From NCBI GenBank assembly GCA_016183235.1, contig JACPFA010000034.1:1-64000 (forward strand): DNA of 64,000 nt, in the 5' to 3' direction. A model generated the notes under the pieces. It had not been told where the DNA came from. It worked only from the letters and a program-made list of their open reading frames with translations, and searched no databases. Positions 10,463-20,125 of the stretch are shown piece after piece. The position numbers and the translations under genes were made by a program. How positions within the stretch are numbered: the first letter of the stretch is position 1; each line of letters starts with the position of its first letter. Origin of the DNA: Deltaproteobacteria bacterium (lineage in GTDB: Bacteria; UBA10199; DSSB01; JACPFA01).

Positions 10463-11447
10463 ATTTTAGATCTTCTTGGGTTTCGGGCTCTAAACCATGG
10501 GTATATTTATATTTTTTAACATACCGCGCCAAATAACGAGCCTTTTGGGGAATTAGCTCCCCTCCCTTAGTATATTGAATTTTAGCCAGCGGCGGTTTAT
10601 CAAAGCCGGCCAGATATTCTGAAATGTCGATGTTATAAATGTTACCCCCGCGGTCTTCCACCACAAGCGATGCCAGCTCCACCACCATATCTTGGTTATA
10701 CCAATCTTCTAACAAATTTCTTAATGCCCGCTTACAAACAAATCTGCCTTGAGTTGCATAGCGCCGACATGGCACCTCAATTAAATCAACGACCTGCCCC
10801 TTGAGCTTAATCTGAAAAAAGGCGCGCAGACTGCCTTTAAACAACCCACTCACTTGATCTTCTAATTGCACATAAAATCGAGGTTTTAACACAATCGTTT
10901 CACGAGTGGCTTTTTTGTAAAATTGAGTGGGGGGGCCAAAGATCCCTAAGCCCATGAGTTTAGGCGGATCGGCATCTGGGCTTGACGATTCAATGTTTAA
11001 TTCATCAACCTGTTTTAAAGAAAAAAGATATTCGCGCAGGGAATAAAAAGAATTATCATCGAGCACGGCATAGAAATCAGCCACTTGATAAAGACCTGGC
11101 ACCTGATGACTGGGCACGAAAAATTCGCCTCTAAAACAGCCTCGTGTATCGGGCTTCATTTTGGCATGGCGGTGGCCGGTTACTAAAGCCAATCGCCGCG
11201 GCGGGTCTTGTTGATCTTCCATAACAACCTTAAAACCAACAATTCTATCTCTGATTTTTACGAGAAAGGGGTGCTCGGCATCTGAAAAACTAACACAAAA
11301 TGGAATACGATCCTCAGCCTTAACTGAAAAAGATTCGTTACTGGGCCGGCTTTCGGTGTCGGGGAAAAAGACAATCCCGCTATAGGCCTTTGCTTGAACA
11401 GTTACGAATAAAAATAATGTAATGAAACAGTATTTTAATAAAAACAT
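10461..11447 (-). CDS. Secreted hypothetical protein
   Basis: A 328-residue protein with a clear N-terminal signal peptide (hydrophobic residues 3-17, probable cleavage after VQAKA). The mature part looks beta-rich, alternates short hydrophobic and charged strands, and contains FRGEFFVPSHQVPGLYQVAD, reminiscent of an immunoglobulin-like or bacterial surface fold. Two closely placed cysteines (CRRYATQGRFVCKR) may form a disulfide. I do not recognise the family. It is divergent from the glycosyltransferase gene across a 66-bp intergenic region and ends 46 bp before the TIGR02147 gene on the same strand. Confidence 0.75.
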   Translation of the reverse strand: MFLLKYCFITLFLFVTVQAKAYSGIVFFPDTESRPSNESFSVKAEDRIPFCVSFSDAEHPFLVKIRDRIVGFKVVMEDQQDPPRRLALVTGHRHAKMKPDTRGCFRGEFFVPSHQVPGLYQVADFYAVLDDNSFYSLREYLFSLKQVDELNIESSSPDADPPKLMGLGIFGPPTQFYKKATRETIVLKPRFYVQLEDQVSGLFKGSLRAFFQIKLKGQVVDLIEVPCRRYATQGRFVCKRALRNLLEDWYNQDMVVELASLVVEDRGGNIYNIDISEYLAGFDKPPLAKIQYTKGGELIPQKARYLARYVKKYKYTHGLEPETQEDLK

Positions 11448-11513
11448 CGCTTGATATTATGATTAAAAGATCGCTTGTGGTTAGTCAATGATACATTTAT
11501 CATATGATTTCTT

Positions 11514-12359
11514 ATGACCCGCTGTACCATTATCATTCCCGCTTACAACGAAGCCTCCGTTATTGAAGCGGTGGTTAACAAACTCCGCGCTGCCCGTCCC
11601 CACGATGAAATTTTAGTAATCGACGACGGCTCAAGCGATGCAACGGCTCCCCTTGCACAAAAAGCGGGGGCTAGGGTTATTCACCATAAATATAATATGG
11701 GTTATGGAGCATCACTTAAAACGGGGATGCGTCATGCCGCTTCTGACACCTTAGTTTTTTTTGATGGCGATGGCCAACACAACCCACAAGACATTCAAAA
11801 ACTTATTGATCAACTCGAATCCAACGACATGGTCGTAGGGGCTAGGCCAAAGGGTTCTGGTGCCATTAGTCGTCGTTCGGGGAAGTGGTTTTTATACCGC
11901 ATCGCAGAATATCTGGTGGGAAGAAGGATTCCCGATTTAAACTCAGGGCTAAGAACCTTACGTCGCAATCTCGCCTTAGAATTGATTCACCTATTACCGA
12001 ACGGCTTTTCTCTCACCACCACCATCACACTCGCTATGATGAGCTTGGGCTACCAAGTGGAATATGTCCCCATTCAAATTCAAGAACGCTCAGGCAAAAG
12101 CACCGTTTCAATAAGAGATTTTTTTCGTACCATTATGCTCATTATGCGAATGATCACGCTCTTTGCACCTCTCAAAATTTTTATCCCCACGGCTATTACC
12201 TTAGCTTTGATCGCCATCCCCTCCCTTACCTATGACTTACTCCACACCAATATCTCCGATACCACAGTGGTGTTGTGGCTCTTTTGCCTCATTATCTTCC
12301 TTTTTGGCCTACTAGCCGATTCCATTTCGGTAGCCAACCGCAAAGGCACAAAGCAATAA
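11514..12359 (+). CDS. Family 2 glycosyltransferase, dolichol/undecaprenyl-phosphate mannosyltransferase type
   Basis: A 281-residue GT-A glycosyltransferase. The nucleotide-sugar binding start (CTIIIPAYNEASVIEAVV), the first acidic motif IDDGSSD, the diagnostic DGDGQHNPQDI metal-binding motif and GSGAISRRSGKWFLYR match the DPM1/DPMS-like branch of family GT2. Two C-terminal membrane helices (about residues 222-242 and 250-270) anchor it. The family transfers a sugar from a nucleotide donor to a polyprenyl phosphate for cell-envelope or glycoprotein synthesis; the exact sugar cannot be read from sequence. It precedes the AddB-like gene by 43 bp, but a functional link is not obvious. Confidence 0.85.
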   Translation: MTRCTIIIPAYNEASVIEAVVNKLRAARPHDEILVIDDGSSDATAPLAQKAGARVIHHKYNMGYGASLKTGMRHAASDTLVFFDGDGQHNPQDIQKLIDQLESNDMVVGARPKGSGAISRRSGKWFLYRIAEYLVGRRIPDLNSGLRTLRRNLALELIHLLPNGFSLTTTITLAMMSLGYQVEYVPIQIQERSGKSTVSIRDFFRTIMLIMRMITLFAPLKIFIPTAITLALIAIPSLTYDLLHTNISDTTVVLWLFCLIIFLFGLLADSISVANRKGTKQ

Positions 12360-12402
12360 TTTATACTTGTCATTCTGACACTCTCTACCATACCTTACAG
12401 CC

Positions 12403-14994
12403 ATGAGCTTACGGTTAATCTTTGCTCCATCCCCCAACTCTTACTTAGAAGATATCTTAAATGAGATAATCGACCAACACATTGGCCACCACCTCACCGA
12501 CGATTTTAAGATTATTGTTCCCGATTCAGCTTCGCTCGAAGACCTAGAGCATCTATTGATTCGCAAATCTAAACTAGAAGGGGTGCTCATTGGGAAAAGC
12601 ATTTTAACTCAAACTCAATTTTTATCGACTTTACTGGCTGAACGAAACACTCCTTTATTACCCAGCAACCCCTACTTCGAAAGAAGAATTCTCAAAGACT
12701 TTTACCAAAGCTCGCCTAATTCTTTTATGGGTGTGTTGAAGAATGTCATTCCCGCGAAGCATGCCCTCGACCCCGATCGGGGGGTGGGAATCCAGAACCG
12801 CCCAAAATCACTGGATCCCTGCCTCCGCAGGGATGACAAAAGTGCGTTTTTCGACAACCCCCTTATTGAAACCCTTGGCTTAGAAAAATTCCGTTGTGAT
12901 TTAAATCGCTTTCGTAAAATTGCGAGCCTTTATCGGCTGCCCCCCTCCCATGAGATATTATGCATTAATACTTATTTTGAAAAATCTCTTTTAGAGTTTG
13001 GCTATTACGACTCAAAACTTGCCATCGACCTTTTAAAACAAAACCCCCAGCTGGGTTCGCATTATTTAAAACCCGTTCAACACCTCTATTGGTTAGGTTA
13101 TTATGATTTAACCGTTGAATTAACTGAAATGATCCAATGGGTGCAAAATCATTTTCCACATATTCAAATGACTTTAACCTTGCCTCCCCTTGAACGCTTG
13201 ATGGACCCAGAAGAGATCCGTGCTCAACTCTTGGCCAAATTGACCCATCACCCTCAAATTATATCCGAATGTCGTGAATCGCTGCTATCATCCCAAGTTA
13301 TTTTATCTCAAAGCTCGGTTCATGCCGTGAGTTTGCTGCTACGCAGGATTTATCAAGATTTACAACAATCCAAGGAAGTCTTTTGCCTCTTCCCTGCTGC
13401 CTTTGATGGAAAAACCCTTTTAACTAAAAAATTAAATGAATCAGGCTGGATCACTCACCCCCCTTTTGAATTTTCCCTTCATCAAACGCCATTTTGGGGA
13501 AAAATCCAACCCTTGGAACTCACAAATTTTAAGCCCCAAGATTCGATGGAAGCCATCCATTACCAAGCTTTCATCAAATTTCTTCATGACCTTGAAAACT
13601 CCGGCGCAAAACTCTCAGAAGATCTTTTGCAAGAAGAAATTCAATACCACCACCATGCCCCCCAGTTATATTGCGCCTATCCTTTATTTTTGCGTGACTT
13701 TAACGAACCTGGCTTGCGCCCCCGCGAATCGGCGTTCATGATTGGTTTAAGCCATTTGACCCCTCGCAAAACTTATCTTTTCAATTTAGAAGAATTACCC
13801 GATGGTTTTCACTTGCATCAACAAAAACTTTTATTTCAACATGCCTTAAGCCTAGCTAAGACCGAAACGATTCTTTTTGAGAGCGAATTAGATATTCAAG
13901 GTAGAGCCCTCCGGGGCATTTCCCCCTATTTTTTAACGGAGTCTTCGATTCAAACCCCAAGCGATGAGCCGCTTTTACCCTTGGCCAAATTTTCTCCCTT
14001 CTTCAATGAACAGCTCACCACTGCTACCGTTGCAGGCGACATGGTCGCGCCCTTTCTCAAAGAAAAGATTAAGCAAGAACTTATGTCGCGCCCTTTAACC
14101 CCCACCAAGTTAGATTATTATTCTGAATGCCATTGGAAATTTTTTGCAGCTCACCTCTTAGGGCTCAAGCGCTTAAGAACCGACGATCTAGAGGCTGATC
14201 CCCTGACAATTGGAAATTACACTCATCAATTTTTAGAATTTATTTTTAAGAAAATTAAAAACAAAAAGTTTTTTAAAAAAGATTGGGAAAGTTTGGCAAC
14301 TTGGCTAGAATCTCAATTTAGTGATTTTGTCGCACAAAACCCCCTTACCCAAACCCCATTAAAAGAATCGGCTAAACCATTTTTTCTCAAACGTTGTTTA
14401 ACCTTGGCCAGGGGTTTTTTGCTCGGCGAATGGCAATATCAAAACACGATTGAGGCAAAATATTTCCCCCACCTTTTGGAGTTGCAATTTGGGTACAAAG
14501 GGCAACCGGCCGTAACCCTTGAATCAAAAAACGGCAAAAGGTTTTCTTTTCGTGGGCGCATCGATCGGATTGACGTTGATGAAACAACAAAATCTTATCT
14601 TATTCTCGACTATAAAACGGGTGATGTTCAAGCCACCATGGAGCTGTTGCGAGATAACCGATCGTTCCAATTGTTTTTATATCTTCAAGCAGCAAAGCAA
14701 TCTTTAGAAAACTGGGCCCCGGCAGGCGCTCTCTATTTTGAAGGTAAACAATTTACCCGCAAACAAGGTTTGTTTCGAGCAAGCTTCAAAGCACCATTGG
14801 GCTTGCCCCAGAGCCGGAGTGGTTTAAATGATGCGGATTGGGAAAATCGTTTAAAGCAACTGACGAATTCTGCTCAAAGCTTACTAGAAGAATTGTCGCT
14901 TAGCGAATTTCAGCTAGAGCCTTATCGCTGCAAGGCATCTTGTGATTTTTGGGAAATCTGTCGTTATGAAAACAGAGAAAAAAGGATAAGATAG
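12403..14994 (+). CDS. addB: AddB-like PD-(D/E)XK nuclease subunit, with an in-frame palindromic insertion
   Basis: An 863-residue protein of the AddB/PD-(D/E)XK superfamily, which pairs with an AddA-type helicase-nuclease to resect double-strand breaks. The C-terminal nuclease domain contains RGRIDRIDV and the catalytic LILDYKTGD (D736, K738). It is framed by Cys576 and the C-terminal cluster Cys843-x3-Cys847-x5-Cys853, the arrangement used for the 4Fe-4S staple in AddB. The N-terminal helicase-like half is degenerate, as expected for AddB. Residues 115-145 are encoded by a palindromic repeat and look foreign (VIPAKHALDPDRGVG, then SLDPCLRRDD). Its TAG stop overlaps the GTG start of the addA-like gene by one base, indicating translational coupling. 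Confidence 0.85.
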   Translation: MSLRLIFAPSPNSYLEDILNEIIDQHIGHHLTDDFKIIVPDSASLEDLEHLLIRKSKLEGVLIGKSILTQTQFLSTLLAERNTPLLPSNPYFERRILKDFYQSSPNSFMGVLKNVIPAKHALDPDRGVGIQNRPKSLDPCLRRDDKSAFFDNPLIETLGLEKFRCDLNRFRKIASLYRLPPSHEILCINTYFEKSLLEFGYYDSKLAIDLLKQNPQLGSHYLKPVQHLYWLGYYDLTVELTEMIQWVQNHFPHIQMTLTLPPLERLMDPEEIRAQLLAKLTHHPQIISECRESLLSSQVILSQSSVHAVSLLLRRIYQDLQQSKEVFCLFPAAFDGKTLLTKKLNESGWITHPPFEFSLHQTPFWGKIQPLELTNFKPQDSMEAIHYQAFIKFLHDLENSGAKLSEDLLQEEIQYHHHAPQLYCAYPLFLRDFNEPGLRPRESAFMIGLSHLTPRKTYLFNLEELPDGFHLHQQKLLFQHALSLAKTETILFESELDIQGRALRGISPYFLTESSIQTPSDEPLLPLAKFSPFFNEQLTTATVAGDMVAPFLKEKIKQELMSRPLTPTKLDYYSECHWKFFAAHLLGLKRLRTDDLEADPLTIGNYTHQFLEFIFKKIKNKKFFKKDWESLATWLESQFSDFVAQNPLTQTPLKESAKPFFLKRCLTLARGFLLGEWQYQNTIEAKYFPHLLELQFGYKGQPAVTLESKNGKRFSFRGRIDRIDVDETTKSYLILDYKTGDVQATMELLRDNRSFQLFLYLQAAKQSLENWAPAGALYFEGKQFTRKQGLFRASFKAPLGLPQSRSGLNDADWENRLKQLTNSAQSLLEELSLSEFQLEPYRCKASCDFWEICRYENREKRIR
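12745..12837. repeat. REP-like palindromic element inserted in frame in addB
   Basis: A 93-bp segment bounded by GTCATTCCCGCG on the left and the near-complement CGCAGGGATGAC on the right, with an inner GGATCC. The same ends occur in intergenic REP-like repeats at 17953-18070, 27750-27783, 51598-51640 and 53206-53237. Its length is 31 codons and it contains no stop in the addB frame, so the coding sequence continues through it. This is a palindromic repeat being translated. Confidence 0.8.
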
Positions 14995-17963
14995 TGGCAC
15001 TCACTCAACATACCCTCGTGGCTGCTTCAGCCGGCACTGGCAAAACCACTCTCATGGTGCAAACTTTTTTAGAATTATTAGACGATGGCGTTTCACCGCA
15101 AGAAATTTTAACCCTCACGTTTACCGAAAAAGCCGCTGCCGAATTACAAGAACGTATTTTAAAAAAATTAATTGACCCCAGCTTTGCTGAAAAATTCAGC
15201 CCCGAATATCAACAATTGATCTTAACCCAAATACAAGAAGCCTATTTGGGGACCTTTCATCAATTTTGTTTTCGCATGATCAAACACCATCAACTTTTAG
15301 CCCGTTCTGATGAATTATGGATCTTGTCCGATTTAGCCTTGGCTCATTTAAGGCAAACCAGTATTCGCAAGATTTTAAACCAACATTTAGAAACCCAAAA
15401 CCCTGCCACGACTTTACTCGTTGATACCCTGGGTTTTTCTAGCCTTCTCAATGCTTTAGCAGAAGGATTAGAACAAAGCCGAAGCTTGCTCACTGCCTCA
15501 CCTGATTCCGAACTAGAAGTGGCGTTTCATCAATTAGTTCAAAGCATCGCTCAAGATTATAAAATGCTGTGTCGAGAACTCCAGGCTATCGATTTTAACC
15601 AAATGGAAGAACAGGTATTAGCCTTTTTAGAAAATAATCCCAAAGCGGCTGAGCATTTTTGCAAACGGTTTCGTTATATTTTGGTGGATGAATTCCAAGA
15701 CACCAGCCCCACGCAACTCAAAATGCTAGAAATGATTCAAGACTACAGCCAACAAGCCAAGGGGCATTGTTGGTTTTTTGTGGTGGGTGATGCCAAACAA
15801 TCGATTTACGCCTTTCGCCAAGTTGAACAAAGCTTGATTGCGACGTTTAATCAGAAATTATTAGCCAAAGGTGGCACGACTCAAAATCTAACCACCAACT
15901 ATCGTTCTCGCCCCGAATTGGTCGAAATCGCAAATCTCTATTGCCAAACTTATTTTTCCGATACACCTCCCATTCATACTCCACTTGAACCTGAACTTGG
16001 TTTCAAACCTCTCAACCTAATCCAAATACCCACTGAAAAAACAAATCTGAAGGCTAAAGACCGGCGCTACCTTGAGGCCACGATTCTCGCTGAAAAGATC
16101 CTGCATTACCGCCAATTGAATGAACGGCCAGAAGACATGGCCATCCTCTATCGCGCGAATACCGGGTCAGAAATACTCATGGAGGTTTTACAAAATTATC
16201 AGATTTCTTTTCATATCAAAGGCGGCCAAAACTTATTGGCTCAACAAATTTTTCTTGATCTAAAACATCTCTTCGAGTGGACGGCTAACCCTCAAGATAG
16301 TCTTGCCTTAGCGGGAGTGTTGCGTTCCCCGCTCTTTGCCCTCAGCGATGCCATCCTTTATATTTTAGCTGAAAAAAAGGGGCTTGCGCGAGATAGCTTG
16401 GTTAATCTTAATATTGACCTTTTCAAAAAATCAGATCTTTTGAGAGAAATCCCTAAAATTAATCGGGCTCATAAAATTTTAAGCACCCTACTTGAAATTA
16501 AATCGACCCACACCTTGTCGGCTTACCTTGACCGCATGGAAGAGCTTGTCGAACTCGACGCACTGTTAAGCATGCTAGGCACGTCACATGGCATGGCGCT
16601 CAATTATCAGCAATTTCGAGAATTATTATTGGCGTTGGCTAAAACTTTAAAAACTTATACCTTTGAACAATGGGCTCACCATTTAAACCGCTTATGGGAC
16701 AAAATCAAAGGCCTTACTCCGGTGAGTGATCTCATCAATCCCAAAAATTCTGTCACCCTCCTCACCATCCACGCTGCAAAAGGTTTAGAATTTAAACATC
16801 TCTTGCTTTATGATCTCAACAAATCCCCCACTAAAAAATATCCCGCTATTCTCATGGCTAACGGGAAAATCGCTGCCAAAATAAAAAATGCCCAAGGTAA
16901 ACTCGAAGCGCCGGAGCGTTATCAATCGATCCTTGAAACCCTCCAAGCCGAAAATGCCCATGAAGAACGCCGTATCTTTTACGTGGCCCTTACCCGAGCA
17001 AAACAATCGATTACTTTGGTTACTTTTCAAGGAGAAGAACCCAAAAAGGGATCTCTGTTAGGAATTTTAGGCAATGTTATTTCTCTTGAAGATCCTCAAC
17101 ATACCGAAACTTGGAATATCAATCTTGTTATAGAAAAAAAATCTGCTCAGAAAAAGCTCCCCGAACTTTTTCCCATCCCACCTGCCCGACCCTTTACCGA
17201 AAAAAGTGTTTCTGAGTTAGAAACTCATTCCCAATGCCCACAATTGCACTATTATCAATATATCTTAAAATTAAGCACCGATTTAAAATTATCGCAGTCA
17301 CAAAAGATTAGCCAGCCGCAAGCAGGCACACTATTACACCAGGCTTTAAGCCAAATCACTAAACTCAACCGCGAAGCCCCTCTAGAACTTTTAAAAAAAG
17401 CCTCTATTTTGCAACAACTCCCCTTAGATGCTCCAACTCTCTATCAATTAAATTTGGTGCTCACAAATTATATCAAAAGTGAAGCCTATCAAAAGATTTT
17501 GACTGCCCAAGAGGATTTTTGCGAAATCCCCTTTGCCCTATTGATTAACGATTTTTTTGTTCGCGGGCAAATGGACCGATTAATTAAACGAGATCATCAA
17601 TATATCGTGATTGATTTTAAATATACAGAAGGCGCTGACGAGGCCATGCAATCTTACCTCTTTCAGCTTAAAACCTACGCGCTGGCTGCAAGCAAAATGA
17701 CCAACCAATTTGTTGGCCAAACCGAAATTCATTTATTAAAAACCCGGGGAATTATCCCTATTACCTTTAGCCAAGACGATTTATTAAACCACGAAAAAAC
17801 TTTAAGCAAAATTTTAAGCGACATGCACCAGACTGACCTCAGCCAAGTAGAGAAAAAAGATTTTTGTTTCCAATGCCCCTTTCATACGCAGTTAAAGTTG
17901 TGCCCCATTCCAACCAAAGGTCCTGCCTGCGATGGACAAATATCATTGAACATGTCATCCTGA
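14994..17963 (+). CDS. addA: AddA-like UvrD/Rep-family helicase-nuclease
   Basis: A 989-residue superfamily 1A helicase fused to a C-terminal PD-(D/E)XK nuclease. Visible motifs: Walker A AASAGTGKTT (K17); LTFTEKAAAEL; Walker B VDEFQDTSP (about residue 232); VVGDAKQSIYAFR; NYRSRPELV; LLTIHAAKGLEFKH; and YVALTRAKQ. The nuclease domain near the C-terminus has RGQMDRLIKRD and YIVIDFKYTEG, then a Cys-containing tail CFQCPF. With the preceding gene it would form an AddAB-type complex that unwinds and degrades broken DNA ends before recombination. It is somewhat shorter than Bacillus AddA. The GTG start follows AAAGGA and overlaps the addB stop. The final residues and the TGA stop lie within a palindromic repeat. 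Confidence 0.9.
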   Translation: MALTQHTLVAASAGTGKTTLMVQTFLELLDDGVSPQEILTLTFTEKAAAELQERILKKLIDPSFAEKFSPEYQQLILTQIQEAYLGTFHQFCFRMIKHHQLLARSDELWILSDLALAHLRQTSIRKILNQHLETQNPATTLLVDTLGFSSLLNALAEGLEQSRSLLTASPDSELEVAFHQLVQSIAQDYKMLCRELQAIDFNQMEEQVLAFLENNPKAAEHFCKRFRYILVDEFQDTSPTQLKMLEMIQDYSQQAKGHCWFFVVGDAKQSIYAFRQVEQSLIATFNQKLLAKGGTTQNLTTNYRSRPELVEIANLYCQTYFSDTPPIHTPLEPELGFKPLNLIQIPTEKTNLKAKDRRYLEATILAEKILHYRQLNERPEDMAILYRANTGSEILMEVLQNYQISFHIKGGQNLLAQQIFLDLKHLFEWTANPQDSLALAGVLRSPLFALSDAILYILAEKKGLARDSLVNLNIDLFKKSDLLREIPKINRAHKILSTLLEIKSTHTLSAYLDRMEELVELDALLSMLGTSHGMALNYQQFRELLLALAKTLKTYTFEQWAHHLNRLWDKIKGLTPVSDLINPKNSVTLLTIHAAKGLEFKHLLLYDLNKSPTKKYPAILMANGKIAAKIKNAQGKLEAPERYQSILETLQAENAHEERRIFYVALTRAKQSITLVTFQGEEPKKGSLLGILGNVISLEDPQHTETWNINLVIEKKSAQKKLPELFPIPPARPFTEKSVSELETHSQCPQLHYYQYILKLSTDLKLSQSQKISQPQAGTLLHQALSQITKLNREAPLELLKKASILQQLPLDAPTLYQLNLVLTNYIKSEAYQKILTAQEDFCEIPFALLINDFFVRGQMDRLIKRDHQYIVIDFKYTEGADEAMQSYLFQLKTYALAASKMTNQFVGQTEIHLLKTRGIIPITFSQDDLLNHEKTLSKILSDMHQTDLSQVEKKDFCFQCPFHTQLKLCPIPTKGPACDGQISLNMSS

Positions 17964-18070
17964 ACTAGTGCCAGCCAGAGGCTGGTCCGCCTCCGGCGGA
18001 ATGGATGCCGGATCAGGTCCGGCATGACGGTGTTGCGTCATCCCGGGCTAGACCCGGGATCCATACATGA
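17953..18070. repeat. Tandem REP-like palindromes at the addA 3' end
   Basis: Two adjacent palindromic units. The first (17953-18028) begins TGTCATCCTGA, contains several short hairpins (for example GCCGGATCAGGTCCGGC) and ends GGCATGAC. The second (18037-18070) reads from GTCATCCCGGGC to CCATACATGAC with a CCCGGG...CCCGGG stem. The first unit contributes the last codons and the stop of addA. Position between addA and gshA suggests it may also act as an mRNA 3'-end structure. Confidence 0.75.
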
Positions 18071-18097
18071 CAATAATATAGCTCAGAATAATAGAGT

Positions 18098-19336
18098 ATG
18101 ATTCAAGAAATTTTAGATAAAATTAAAACCCACCAAACTGAAGTAGAACGTTTTTTTAAAAAATACGAATCCACCCTTAAACCCCCTATCTTCTTGGGCT
18201 GTGACATACGTAACTCTAACGACAAAATTGCAGTGGTCGACACCAACATCTTTCCTGCTGGTTTTAATAATCTTTGTAATTCTTTTACTAAAACAACGGT
18301 TGCACACTTTAAAGATTATCTGACCCAATATTTCCCCCATAAAAAACGTATTGCCCTTTTGATCGAAGAACATACTCGCAATCGTTTTTATTTGGAAAAT
18401 GTCGTCCGTTTGTCCTCTATTATTGGCCAAGCTGGCTTTGAAGTAAGGGTCACTTATCCCGGCACCGCCCTAAGTGAAAACTCCATCGAACTACCCATTT
18501 TGGGGCAAACCCTCTATCTTTACAAATTGCAGCGAAATGCTGAAAAAATCTATGCTGGGGATTTTGTGCCTGATCTGATCATCTCAAACAATGATTTTTC
18601 TAACGGGATTCCACCCGTACTAGAAAAAAGCCCTATCCCTATTATTCCTTCCCCTGAATTAGGATGGTGGAAACGAAAAAAGTCGAGCCACTTTGAAATT
18701 CTTAATAATATTGCCGAAGAATTTTCAGCAATCGTGAATATTGACCCTCGCAAAATCACCACGGCCTTTACCGTACACAATAATACCGATCTCAATGACC
18801 CCAACAATTTGGAAGCGCTTCGTAAAAAGGTTGATGCCGTACTTGTGCAAACCCAAAAATATTATGACGTCGCCAAAATTGATCAATCCCCTTACGCCTT
18901 TATTAAAAATGATGCGGGAACCTATGGCATGGGAGTGATGAATATAAGTTCAGGAGAAGAAATTTTTCAGATCAACCGACGGATACGCAACAAACTTCTC
19001 TCCAGCAAGGGTGGCTCTGGAGTACAAGCCTTTCTAATTCAAGAAGGCATTCCCACGGTTGATACTTACAGCGATTACCCCATTGAACCCGTTATTTATA
19101 TGGTGGGGTTCAAACCCGTAGGAGGATTTTTCCGTATCAACTCCGAACGTGATTCTTACAGTAGTCTTAATACCCGTGGCATGAGTTTTTCTTGCCTGTG
19201 TTTGCACAAGCTTGACGAACCTCACGAAGCACAGTTTTTACGCTGTCATGAAAAACAAAGTGTTGTGGAAATGGCTTTTGTATTAGCCAAACTGGCAAGT
19301 ATCGCTGTGGCTATTGAAGGCAGTTATTCGGCGTAG
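18098..19336 (+). CDS. gshA: Glutamate-cysteine ligase, Acidithiobacillus-type GshA
   Basis: A 412-residue protein matching the GshA family first described from Acidithiobacillus ferrooxidans (TIGR02049/PF08886), which makes gamma-glutamylcysteine, the first step of glutathione synthesis. Supporting segments include the N-terminal IFLGCDIRNSNDKIAVVDTN, NDAGTYGMGVMNI, GVQAFLIQEGIPT and VIYMVGFKPVGGFFRIN. Length agrees with the family. It starts with ATG 28 bp after the repeat behind addA and ends converging with the dksA-like gene, overlapping it by 13 bp. No gshB is seen in the window. Confidence 0.9.
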   Translation: MIQEILDKIKTHQTEVERFFKKYESTLKPPIFLGCDIRNSNDKIAVVDTNIFPAGFNNLCNSFTKTTVAHFKDYLTQYFPHKKRIALLIEEHTRNRFYLENVVRLSSIIGQAGFEVRVTYPGTALSENSIELPILGQTLYLYKLQRNAEKIYAGDFVPDLIISNNDFSNGIPPVLEKSPIPIIPSPELGWWKRKKSSHFEILNNIAEEFSAIVNIDPRKITTAFTVHNNTDLNDPNNLEALRKKVDAVLVQTQKYYDVAKIDQSPYAFIKNDAGTYGMGVMNISSGEEIFQINRRIRNKLLSSKGGSGVQAFLIQEGIPTVDTYSDYPIEPVIYMVGFKPVGGFFRINSERDSYSSLNTRGMSFSCLCLHKLDEPHEAQFLRCHEKQSVVEMAFVLAKLASIAVAIEGSYSA

Positions 19337-19689
19337 GCCTTTTCAACCTGCTCTTGTTCTTCTTTACATTTAATACAAAGATCGGTCACCGGGCGGGCTT
19401 CTAGGCGTTTTTTACCAATCTCTTCACCACACATTTCACAAAGACCGTATTCGCCTCGGTCAATCTTTTGTAGAGCCTTTTCGATTTTTTTGAGTAAAAC
19501 TCTTTCGCGGTCACGTAACCTTAAATTCATCGATTGATCGGCCTCTGAACTTGCCAAGTCAACTTCATCGGGTAAATCTTCTTGTTCAAAAGCAACGCCT
19601 CGCTCGCGAATATCTTCGACATGAACCATTAACTCTTTTTTGCGTTCTAATAAAATCTCTTTAAATTTTTCTAGTTCTTTCTTATTCAC
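19324..19689 (-). CDS. dksA: DksA/TraR-family RNA polymerase-binding zinc-finger protein
   Basis: A 121-residue protein with the DksA layout: an N-terminal coiled coil (about residues 1-75, containing LPDEVDLASSEADQSMNLRL) and a C-terminal zinc finger C-x2-C-x17-C-x2-C (CEMCGEEI ... DLCIKC). The family binds the RNA polymerase secondary channel and acts with ppGpp in the stringent response; the acidic pair used for this sits at the coiled-coil tip in DksA. It uses a GTG start with a GAGG site upstream. Its 3' end overlaps the convergent gshA gene. DksA-like is secure; whether it is the main DksA or a paralogue is not decided. Confidence 0.85.
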   Translation of the reverse strand: MNKKELEKFKEILLERKKELMVHVEDIRERGVAFEQEDLPDEVDLASSEADQSMNLRLRDRERVLLKKIEKALQKIDRGEYGLCEMCGEEIGKKRLEARPVTDLCIKCKEEQEQVEKAYAE

Positions 19690-19822
19690 GATCGCCTCGT
19701 CATTTAAAGGTTTAAATCAGCCTATGACAAGTCATTATTGTTGATAAAAAGGCTCAAATTTGTCAATCTACAATTCTTAACTTTTAAGCTTTTTTTGTTT
19801 GTTTTTAATAGGGCTTTCGACT

Positions 19823-20125
19823 ATGGGCAGCCGATTTTCACCCCCACATCCTTTGGCAAAAGTTCTGGGTCTTCATTTAAAAAAACTCAACCTCGACAAA
19901 AAAATCAAAAATTACAGCGTAGTAGAATGTTGGGAAAATATTGTTGGCCCCTCGATCGCTCAACACAGTGCGGCAAAACGCATTAGTGACGGCTGTCTCT
20001 ACCTTGAGGTTGAGCACCCCACTTGGTTCACCGAACTCAAAATGTTGGAGCCTCAACTCTTAGAAAAGATCAAAGCCTTTGACCCCTCCACACCGATTCG
20101 CAAGATTCGTTTTCAATTAAAATGA
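19823..20125 (+). CDS. DUF721 (DciA-like) protein
   Basis: A 100-residue DUF721-family protein, related to DciA, the ancestral loader of replicative helicase. The typical order is present: LAKVLGLHLKKLNLDKKIKNYSV, the conserved CWENIVGPSIAQHS, a KRISDGCLYLEV strand, and a C-terminal WFTELKMLEPQLLEKI helix. The ATG at 19823 is preferred over a TTG at 19799. Its 3' end overlaps the convergent tsaC gene by 13 bp. Confidence 0.8.
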   Translation: MGSRFSPPHPLAKVLGLHLKKLNLDKKIKNYSVVECWENIVGPSIAQHSAAKRISDGCLYLEVEHPTWFTELKMLEPQLLEKIKAFDPSTPIRKIRFQLK

